Positions 34,795 to 43,348 of a stretch of 64,000 nucleotides of DNA are shown here, one piece after another. The DNA lies in the NCBI GenBank assembly GCA_039545295.1, contig BCIK01000024.1, positions 258,130 through 322,129 on the forward strand, read 5' to 3'. Origin of the DNA: Udeniomyces pyricola. Lineage: Eukaryota > Basidiomycota > Tremellomycetes > Cystofilobasidiales > Mrakiaceae. The translations under genes were made by a program, and so were the position numbers. Below the pieces are notes generated by a model. That model saw only the letters and a list, made by a program, of their open reading frames with translations. It was not told the DNA's origin and searched no databases. Positions within the stretch are counted from its first letter, which is position 1; each line of letters opens with the position of its first letter.

Positions 34795-35112
34795 TCAAGG
34801 GGAGAGTTTGTAGATCTGCTCTGAGATGTAACTGTGAGGGTGGGAGGGTGAAGGAGGAAGAAGAAGGGAGTTTGCAAACGGAGGACCGAAGAGGCGCGCG
34901 GCAGGATAGAGGGAGAGAACGAGGGTGAGATACGAGAAAAAGTCGGACCAAGGGCGGAGAGGCAGTCGAGTCAGCACACAGTTGACCACACCAAGCTGGC
35001 CATAGCGTCCCCCTTGGGGGCCACGACGGGCGAGAGGGGGCAGGTGGCCCAAGGTTAAAGGGCAGTAGGATGGAACTGACTCTTGTGAGATGGTTTCGTC
35101 GAAAATAGGCAT
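34795..35112 (-). CDS. Spliced upstream ORF: arginine attenuator peptide in the CPA1 leader
   Basis: A leader ORF of two exons, complement of 34795-34831 and 35081-35112, 69 nt, encoding 22 residues. It begins MPIFDETI and continues SQDYISEQIYK before a short LSP end. The known fungal attenuator peptides of Neurospora arg-2 and yeast CPA1 share a core Q-D-Y-(L/I)-S-D-H-(L/I)-W. The match here is Q-D-Y-I-S identical, then E for D, Q for H, I, and Y for W. In the family the nascent peptide stalls the ribosome at its stop codon when arginine is high. The stop is 100 nt upstream of the CPA1 ATG. The intron (34832-35080, donor GTCAGT, acceptor CACAG) splits the Asp codon. The family link is strong, but arginine response here is inference. 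Confidence 0.85.
   Translation of the reverse strand: MPIFDETISQESVPSYCPLTLGHLPPLARRGPQGGRYGQLGVVNCVLTRLPLRPWSDFFSYLTLVLSLYPAARLFGPPFANSLLLPPSPSHPHSYISEQIYKLSP
34832..35080 (-). promoter_or_regulatory. In-frame leader intron inside the attenuator peptide ORF
   Basis: A 249-bp intron (83 x 3) with donor GTCAGT and acceptor CCTCACAG, read on the minus strand. It has no in-frame stop, so an unspliced leader encodes a 105-residue ORF ending in the same YISEQIYKLSP and the same stop. The QDY part of the stalling core exists only in spliced RNA. Confidence 0.75.
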
Positions 35113-35581
35113 CCAACGACGGGAGCGAGGTGATCAAGGAGGGAGTTGGGGAAGGGAGGCAGAGGCAAAAGCAAAGGCGAAGGTGAGGTCGAGGGTTCAA
35201 AGATAACGATGGCGAGGTGTTTTGGTTGGATCCATATAATATATAATCCACTCGTCCAACCTTTCACATGCCATTTCACATCATGTTACCTGATGTTACA
35301 TGTCACCGATTACATATCACTCAATGTGACACATGTCACCGATTACATATCACTCAATGTGACACATGTCCTCTGTGACATGTCACACATGTCACGACTC
35401 ATCTGACAGGGTTACTACCAATCACATCACTTGTTGCATCAATCAACATCATATCATTATCCTGCGCCGATTCATATTCATCTCATGTGCATGCCCCTTT
35501 CGGCAGCTGCTTGCTTGCCCACCCACCCACGTACATCCACCGTCTCGTGAACACACCCATCAATCCTCTAATTTCTTCAAC
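35113..35581. promoter_or_regulatory. Divergent promoter region CPA1 / THO1 with TGTCAC-rich repeats
   Basis: 469 bp between the attenuator ORF and the THO1 ATG. It contains the 33-bp tandem repeat and many TGTCAC/GTGACA and ACATGT elements in both orientations (35283-35396). No gene is supported. Confidence 0.55.
35301..35366. repeat. Perfect 33-bp tandem duplication with inverted TGTCAC/GTGACA motifs
   Basis: Two identical 33-bp units at 35301-35333 and 35334-35366, each starting TGTCACCGATTACATATCAC and ending GTGACACA. Related fragments flank both sides (GTTACATG before, GTGACATGTCACACATGTCAC after). The units create the imperfect palindrome GTGACACATGTCAC at each junction. Confidence 0.9.
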
Positions 35582-37128
35582 ATGTCCGCCACTCAACACA
35601 CCGAAACATCGCTGTCAGTCTTCCCCTCCAGTGCTGCTGCTTAGACCCCAGAATCCCTCCCATTCTCGTCCCTGTTTTTGTCTCTTCCCCAAACTCACAC
35701 CCCTCCCTCGCTCATCCGCTGGAAAAGGAAAGCGCTCACCGTCCCCAAGCTCAAGGAGATCCTCGTTTCCAAGTCGGAGCCAGTCACCGGCAACAAGGCT
35801 GACCTCATCGCGCGGATCCTTCAAACCCAAGAAGTCAAGAACGATTTTGACCCCCTTGTGAGTTGGCTTCTTTGCCAGTCCACATCACTAGCCATCATCG
35901 CTGGCCATCACGGTCTGCTGCCCTCGTCCCCGCTCTTCTTGGTCAACGACGCGTACGCGTCGTGCGCTTGCCATGAGGTTTCTCGAGCTCCCCCAACGGC
36001 AACCTACCTACACATTTGATGATTCCATTCTGGCCGTCGTGGAGGACCATGCACTATCTCCCATGACGTACTCTGCCTCGCATCGCGCTCACGTTCGTCC
36101 ATCGATTGGCGGCGACTGACACGTCCATTCTTCCTCTTCCCCTCCGTGCCCATCACGATCCGACTATTTTGCGTTGGTAGCTCGCCCCTCCCGACGACTT
36201 TGACTGGGAAAACGATGAATCTGCTGCCAATTCGATCGCGTCGGCTGCTACCCCCGTTGAGGCTACCAAGACGACCGCTCCTGTCGCCCCCACTGTACGC
36301 CCATCCCTTGCATCTTTGCCTCCAATGGATGGTCAAAACTCGTTGTCGAGGTTTGTTCGCTGATCTTTCTTACATTACATCACCCAGACTACCCCTTCGG
36401 AACCGCTTGCTGCCCCTATCGTGACGCCAGTCTCAGCTGCGGCTGAGGCCTCGGCACCTTCGACCTCCTTAACGGCTGAAGTCGCTTCCAAACCAGCCGC
36501 GACGGCCTCCACCAGCTCGCCCTCGGTCACCGCTCCCAAATCAACAGTCGCGTCCTCGACAAATGATGACATTGAAAAGAAGAAGGCCAGGGCTGCCCGG
36601 TTCGGAGTCGTAAGTCGATTCGCTACGGATGCCTAGGAAGGGTTGGAACGCGTCGTCCAGCTGTACTCTTGCAACCGCGTCGTCGTTCTTCTTCTCCGTC
36701 TTTTCTTTTATGGTTGCTCATTCTTTTTACACTCTTGATTGGCTTTACTCTGTAGCCTTACATTGAGAAGGCTGCTCCTACACCTCCCAAACCTCGCACG
36801 TCCAAGCTCCCCCCTGCCTCTGCGGCTGTTCTCCCTCCTGCACCCAAGACGGCTAAGGGTTCTGCCGCTGCATCGAAGAAGCTGACCGAGAAGCCGGTGG
36901 ATCCAGTCGAAGAGGAGAAGAAGAGGAAGCGTGCTGAGAAGTTTGGTGTTGTGGGAACCCCCGTAAGTTTGACTGGTTCGGTTGTCTTTCGGCTCGGATA
37001 TTCGATGTACCGGTTAGTTGGTTTGCATACCCTGCTGATTGACAGCGAGTTTTCTCTTCTTTTCTTTTTTTTGCTTGCGTCCATCGTCTCTCTTGGACTC
37101 ATAGGCGGACAAGAAGACCAAGGCTTAG
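35582..37128 (+). CDS. THO1: SAP-domain mRNP biogenesis protein, Tho1/CIP29 (SARNP) family
   Basis: Nuclear nucleic-acid-binding protein linked to transcription elongation and mRNA export. Six exons: 35582-35613, 35728-35857, 36181-36294, 36388-36609, 36756-36962, 37105-37128; 729 nt, 242 residues. The SAP domain is at about 12-46 (LTVPKLKEILVSK, then GNKADLIARILQ). It is followed by an acidic patch (DDFDWENDES) and an Ala/Pro/Thr/Ser-rich linker. Two C-terminal basic motifs follow: KKKARAARFGVPY and KKRKRAEKFGVVG, typical of the Tho1 C-terminal RNA-binding part. The last exon has 24 nt and encodes ADKKTKA. The acceptor of exon 2 (GGAAAAG) has a poor pyrimidine tract but is the only one that keeps the SAP frame. 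Confidence 0.88.
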
Positions 37129-37525
37129 ATTGAATAAAAGGTAAACTTGGTAGGAACTGCTGCCGTATACTTACCCCTTCCGTTTCTTCCTCCTTGATCT
37201 GTTTACTCGTCCTCCCTCAATTGAATGTAAGGAGTGAAGTGCTGTGTTGTTTTACTTGGTAGTCTGGCCATGATGTATGAAGCGTTGTCGTATAGAATGT
37301 TTACGAGGACATATATATATATATATATGTTATTGAGACACGAATTGCTGCAGGCGATGAGGATGATGAAGGAGCCGGGGCGGAACAACCTTCGCGGTCC
37401 TTCCGAGTTCTTCTGCTTAGCTCCATGTATGGGCCAATCGTAAGCTTCGACCCGGCCGCCATCTTTTCTTGGCTTAACTTCTTCCCAGTCGCGCTCTGAA
37501 GGGACGTTGCACCCGGCCAACAACC

Positions 37526-38419
37526 ATGACTACTTCTGATCGTCTCTCTTCCACAGCCGTACGTCGATTGGCTGACTTTACTCGGCGTACGCAAAACTGG
37601 TTCAAGACGAATTAACGCTCATTATGTGGTACTCTGACTCCATCTACAAACGATCGATATATATACATATTCCGGCTGATCGTCCCAATTGCCGATGGCA
37701 GGCTTCGTCTTCCGCCCATCCATCTGCGCCGCGAGTCAGCGTACAATCACCTTCACCGACCCTGAGCATTGCTTCACTCAAGGCTGTATCGCGGGAACGG
37801 GTTTCTTTGGACGCTTGCACCTCAACTTGTCCGCCTGATGCCCTTGCCTCAGCTCATCATGACATTCAGATCGAGAGCCTTGCGGCGTCGACTGGTCCGC
37901 GGGTCATGTTAACCACGGCGGCGGCGGCGACGGCCGGAGCACGGAAGGGCTCGAGCGCGCAGTGTACGGGATGCGACTGTAGCTCGTTGGCCAAGAGGAC
38001 GATCGTTGATGTTGAAGACCTGTGAGTTGACGTTTAACTGGAACAGAAACAGTGGGCAGGCTTGTGAAAGGGGAGGGTTAGCGGGCGGACTGAGAACGTT
38101 GACCAAGGGAAGTTACGTCGGAAGACGGATCGGACATGATGGGGGCCATCCATCTATCATGCACGGCCGAGACCGAGAATTAGTTATGATCACAACCGCG
38201 AGCTGATCCATCTTGCGACTCTGGCCTGGTTTTCCTGTGGCGTTGTGGATGGTTGGGACATTGGTTGCCAGTCACCTTAAAGTACTACCCAAGCTGATTG
38301 AGGGACGAGATGCGTTGTCGTTGTCGAGGCGTGGCAAGGTTGAAGCTGATGAAGGAAATGGACGTGTGATTGGAGGGTCGACCAACGTTGTGCTGGCAAG
38401 TTGGCCGTTGGGCGAATGA
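37526..38419 (+). CDS. Unrecognised candidate gene (three exons, 166 residues)
   Basis: Tentative. Exons 37526-37558, 37702-38021 and 38272-38419 join in frame (501 nt) using donors GTACGT and GTGAGT and acceptors GGCAG and GCCAG. The product starts MTTSDRLSSTA and has a Ser/Pro/Ala-rich first half. It then has a short Cys motif (CTGCDC) followed by AKRTIVDVEDL and a final exon reading HLKVLPKLIEGRDALSLSRRG, then GRVIGGSTNVVLASWPLGE. I do not recognise a family. The coherent, non-repetitive end and the strong donors favour a real gene. Without the first splice, the ATG at 37526 gives only a 29-residue peptide (MTTSDRLSSTAVRRLADFTRR...), an alternative small-protein reading. Confidence 0.35.
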
Positions 38420-38854
38420 GGAGAGGCGGTTGATGATTGGGTACTGTTACGTATCAACGCGCGTCGCGTCTGGGTAAATATCGCGCATGACTGGTTGATT
38501 GGGTCAACGAACGCGCGTACGGATGACGTTGAGGCAGTGGTGCGACGCTCGAGGGACGAGTACGGATGATATGATGGATATGTGGTAGTTGTGAGGAAAG
38601 AAAAAGGAAAAGGAAAAGAAAAAGAAGAAAAAAAAAGCGGCCAAAGGCGGCGGTGCAATATTATTACAGATGATTCAAAGTTGTGGGAGTGGAACGATGG
38701 ATCGCATTTCCGTCTGCTTTCCCACCTTTTGCCTTTGCCTTTGCCTTTGCCTTTCGTCGTCTTCCCCCCCCCCCTCCCTCTCCCTTACTCCCCACCACCC
38801 AGTCCCTCCATCCGCCTCCCTCCCCCCAGCACCCCTTCCCCTCATTCTCCACTC
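38420..38854. promoter_or_regulatory. Upstream region of the P450 reductase gene
   Basis: 435 bp with a GGAAAA/AAAGAA-rich stretch (about 38595-38636), a GCCTTT tandem run (about 38730-38750) and a C-rich leader up to the ATG at 38855. No gene is supported. Confidence 0.45.
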
Positions 38855-41800
38855 ATGGTCTCCACCATCGACCTTTGCATCCTCACCCTCGCCGGAGGGG
38901 CGATCTACATCATCCTCCTTTTCAAGGACCGCATCCCCTTCCTCGCCTCCTCCGATTCCTCCTCCTCCATCGACAAGCCCATCTCCAAGCTCAGCGCCAA
39001 CGGTAATGGCTCCTCCAACGGCAACGGTACCCCCAAGTTCACCGGTGATCCCAGGGACTTTGTCGCCAAGATGAAGGCTGGCGTAAGTCGTTCTCTCCTT
39101 CCCTTCCCCTCCTCCCCCACCCACAGCTTTCCTTCTCGCGTTTCCTCCACCGTTTCCCTCTTTGGGCGTTCCCTTTGATGGGGGCCTATCCGCTACTCGC
39201 GATGGCGAGTTTTTCCTTCGGCCTTCATGCGGCTCGATCTCATCAGACCCGTATGGACTGTTGACTGCGTCAGCCAGAGCTCCTGACCCGTCACCGATCG
39301 CCGATCGGGCCGAGCGAGGGCCTGATCGTTTCCTGTCCACTGCGAACAAGAGCTGACAGTCGTTGTTTGTTCCCTTTCCCATTCATCCTTCGTGTCTCAT
39401 TCTCCCTTCTTTTTCACTGCTCCTACTGTCCAATCCTCGACTCCAACTATCACAGAAGAAACGTCTTGCCGTCTTCTATGGCTCTCAAACCGGCACGGCC
39501 GAAGAATACGCCACTCGACTCGCCAAGGAAGCCAAGTCGCGTTACGGCGTCTCCTCGCTCGTGTGTGACATCGAGGAGTACGACTTTGACAAGCTCGACA
39601 GCGTGCCGGAGGATTGTGCTGTCATGTTCGTCATGGCTACTTATGGCGAGGGCGAGCCTACGGACAACGCGATTCAGTTCATGGAATTCCTCAACGAAGA
39701 GACGCCCGAGTTTGCCAATGGGGCTGACCTCGCCGGCCTCAAGTACGTTGTCTTTGGACTTGGTAACCGAACGTAAGTATTCGACAGTGTCGTTTCTTCT
39801 CCTTTTCCTTGATCGCTTGTTACCAAAGCTCGGGTGGGCCTGGGTCTATGTAACACACTGGTCGGGTTTCCCTTGGCCCCGATTCATCCTGCTGACGCAT
39901 GCACCTTCCCTTTCTACATGCTCCAATCAGCTACGAGCACTACAACATCATTGGTCGCAAGCTCGACGCTCGACTGACTGCTCTTGGGGCGAGCCGAGTC
40001 AACGTCGTTGGTGAGGGAGATGACGACAAGTCGATGGAGGAGGATTATCTTGCGTGGAAGGATGGCATGTGGGCTGATCTTGCGAGCCAGCTCGGTCTCG
40101 AGGAGGGAGGCGTCGGGGAGACGCCCGACTTTGTCGTCACCGAAGTTCCTGCCCACCCGACCGACAAGATCTACCAAGGCGAGCTCTCCGTCCGAGGCCT
40201 CCTCAAGACCAAGGGCATCGCCGATGCCAAAAACCCGTTCCCAGCTCCGATCGCTGTCGCGAAGGAGCTCTTCACCGCTGGCGAGAGGAACTGCATCCAC
40301 CTCGAGTTTGATACTACCGGCTCGGGCATCACGTACCAAGCGGGTGACCACGTCGCGCTCTGGCCCTCGAACCCGGACATTGAAGTCGAGCGTATACTTG
40401 CTGTCCTCGGCCTTGCTGACGAGGCTAAGCGTCACACCCCGTTCAACGTCGTCTCGCTCGATCCGACGCTCGCCAAAGTGCCGTTCCCTCAGCCATCGAC
40501 TTACGACGCCGTCTTCCGATACTATCTCGACATTTCAGCTGTTGCCTCAAGGCAAACGCTTTCGCTCCTCTCCCAATATGCTCCTTCGGACGCGGCCCGC
40601 GAGCGACTTGTTCGACTCGGCACCGACAAAGCTGCCTACCACGATGAGGTCGTCGAGGGCCACCTTCGACTAGCCGAGGTCCTTCAACTCGTCGCCGGCG
40701 ACGACACGACGACCTACCCCTCGGCTACCAATACGACTGTTTGGAAAATTCCGTTTGACCGCATCATCTCGGACGTCTCGCGGCTCCAGCCCCGGTTCTA
40801 CTCCATCTCGTCTTCGCCTAAGCTCCACCCTTCCTCCATCCACGTTACCGCCGTCGTCACCAAGTACCAATCTCAGCCGGCATCTAAGGCGCAGCCCGTC
40901 AAGTGGGTCTTTGGCCTCGGAACCAACTACCTCCTCAACATCAAGCTTCTCACCTCATCTACCGACTCGGCCGCCAAACTGGAGGATGCCCCTGCTGGTC
41001 AGGACCTTCCCGTCGGAATCGTTCCGCCCAAGTACACTCTTACCGGTCCGAGGGGCGTTTACCAGGAGGATTCGGTCTTCAAGATGCCGCTCCACGTCCG
41101 TCGATCGACATTCCGACTGCCTACGAGTCCCAAGATTCCCATCATCATGATCGGACCAGGTACTGTGAGTTGTGTTTATTGGCCTAATTGCCGCATCCCT
41201 CTCTCTTCCTCTCTTCCCCCTCCCTCCCTTTACCTTTTCCCTCAACTTTGCTCGTAGGAATTATGGCTGACGCAACGTTTTTCGCTTCCTTATCTCGCTG
41301 TCTGTTTTCTTATGCTTCTTCCTTTCCCATCTCCATTAGGGCGTTGCTCCCTTCCGAGGTTTTATCCAAGAGCGTGTCGCCCTCGCTCGTCGAGCTATCG
41401 AGAAGAACGGTCCAAACGCGCTCGCCGACTGGGCGCCAATCCTGCTCTTCACCGGTTCCCGCGACGAGTCGGACTCGCTCTACGCCTCGGAATGGTCGAC
41501 TTACGCCGCCGAGCTCGGCGGCAAGTTCTCCATCTTTGTTGCCCTGTCCCGAACGGGCGAGAGGAAGCCTGACGGCTCCAAGATCTACGTTCAGGATCGA
41601 TTGTACGAGCAGCGGGCTATTGTTAGCGAGGCCCTTCTGGAGAAGCGCGGGGCTGTCTACGTCTGCGGTGATGGGCGACACATGTCCAAGGACGTCGAGG
41701 CAACGCTCCAGAAGATTCTTGCTGAGGCCAAGGGAGGTTCGCCAGCTGTCGAGGGTGTCGCTGAGGTCAAGGCACTCAAGGAAAAGTCGAGGCTGCACTT

Positions 41801-41956
41801 GGACGTTTGGGTATGTGCCATTTTTGTTCTACTTTTGTCTTTTTTTTTTTTTTTTTCACCTGGTCTGTCATCTTTGCATCAACTTCTTGGGCCCAAGCGA
41901 CTGACACTCTCGTGTTTCCTCCCCGTCCTCGCTTGTCCATCCACATTTAGTCATAG
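38855..41956 (+). CDS. NCP1: NADPH-cytochrome P450 reductase
   Basis: ER-anchored diflavin enzyme that passes electrons from NADPH through FAD and FMN to cytochromes P450, for example in sterol synthesis. Six exons: 38855-39082, 39456-39772, 39931-41164, 41340-41810 and a 6-nt last exon 41951-41956, with introns between (five junction-defined blocks in all); 2256 nt, 751 residues. N-terminal anchor at about 5-25 (IDLCILTLAGGAIYIILLF). The FMN domain has YGSQTGTAEEYA (about 84) and ATYGEGEPTDNA. The FAD domain has RFYSISSSP. The NADPH site has GPGTGVAPFRGFIQER (about 590). The C-terminus LHLDVW|S needs the final exon TCATAG, giving Ser and stop after Trp750, the family's conserved C-terminal Trp that stacks on FAD. 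Confidence 0.95.
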
Positions 41957-43348
41957 ATCATTTCGCTTCCTCTCTACCTTTTCTTTTGCTCTTTCACGTT
42001 TCCTCTCTTTAGTTTCTCCACTCTCTTCCGTTCGTTCACCTCGTTCCTCTGACTTTCTCGCTCCCGTTATTCCCTATCATACCTCGCCTCACTCTTTCTC
42101 TCTCTGCATCTAAATCTGTTGTCTGCAGCTCTTCGAACCCCCCCCCCCCTCCTTCCTCTTTGCTTTCGCTCTCTTTCTTGCATTTATCACCTAGCTCGGC
42201 ATCATTCTCTCTCATCATATATAACCAACACCCTTTCCCTTTCTATATACAAGTCGCTTGGCTCCCCTTCTTTTCTGCTGCTCCCCCTCTCTCTCCCCCC
42301 CCCCCCCCCCCCCCCGCCTTTTGTTTTCTTTTTCTACACCAACTTGGTGACTTCGTTTTACCTTGGTCTTTCATCACACCACCTCTTCCTTAGCTTCTTC
42401 GCTCTTCATAGCTCTATCCGATTCGGGATCGCCCTGCTTCTTAATATCTCTCTTTTTCTCTTTTTTAGTCTTTTTTTTTCTTCTTCTTCTTCCTTTTCGT
42501 ATTTAGAGAGACCCCCGTCTACATGAACTTTTTTTTTTTCAGACATGGATGTCACATGCCACGTTAACCTATTCGTTTATCACGTAGGCAGCACGATTCA
42601 AGAATGCCGTGATGGTGCGCGTCTGTCGCGAACGGGGAGCCGAGCGGGCCGAACGATAACCTCATGAGTGGAAGGCATGTTTGTCAGTCACGAACGAGAC
42701 TAAATTTATTCAAGGTGACTCGGACAACATCATCGTATCCTATCGTATCAAGGGAGGAGACACCAGAGTAAGAGACAGAAAAGAGTGGAAGCCCTTGGAA
42801 GAACGAGAGAGGCAGATAGTAAGCTCAGAGAGGGAGAGGATGGGGGTGTGAGAGAGATGTGAGAGGAAGAACATAAACACGAGAGACTGAAGGTGATCTG
42901 CCTTCGGAGCGACGAAGAGGGAAAAGCCCGAGAAGGGAAAGCCGAGCAGCGATGACATAGTGAGGAAAATCTGAGTTGGTGACCATCAAGGAAGCTGACG
43001 GAATGGAAGATGGCCGAGGAAAAGAGAACCGGGAGTTAGGCAGCGACTAAGAAGGAAGAGGAAGAGAAAGTGCGGGAATTCACAAGTCGAAGAAGAGGAA
43101 CTGGGCGGAGAACATTTGACTAGCTGATCTTATAAACGATAATCAATGGAGCGAGCAAGCAAGACAAAGAAAGGAATTGCTTCAACACGAAGACGGAAAG
43201 AACAAAGTAACACGAAAGAATGAGAAAAGATACGACAAATGGTTGAGAAAATAACAGGGCTTTAGAGACGACGCGGAGCCAACGAAACGAAAGAAGAGAA
43301 AATAAGAAGGAAAGCAAGTGAACTTGTCACAACAAAAGCAGCACGGAC
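41957..43348. other. Convergent region NCP1 / disordered-protein gene
   Basis: 1392 bp. The first 580 bp are T/C-rich with a C-tract at about 42296-42315. The second half is GA-rich, the complement of a pyrimidine-rich 3' UTR for the minus-strand gene. Hydrophobic low-complexity open frames (Phe/Leu/Ser) are not supported as genes. Confidence 0.6.

Noticed and set aside
34795..35112. A 105-residue open frame upstream of CPA1 as an ordinary protein gene
   Set aside because: Its composition is mixed and Pro/Leu-rich, and it contains a strong donor and acceptor. The spliced form gives the attenuator peptide, so it is treated as a leader ORF.
38675..39382. A 235-residue minus-strand open frame over the start of the P450 reductase
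   Set aside because: Gly/Glu-rich antisense of a Ser/Pro/codon-biased region; the + strand carries clear diflavin reductase sequence.
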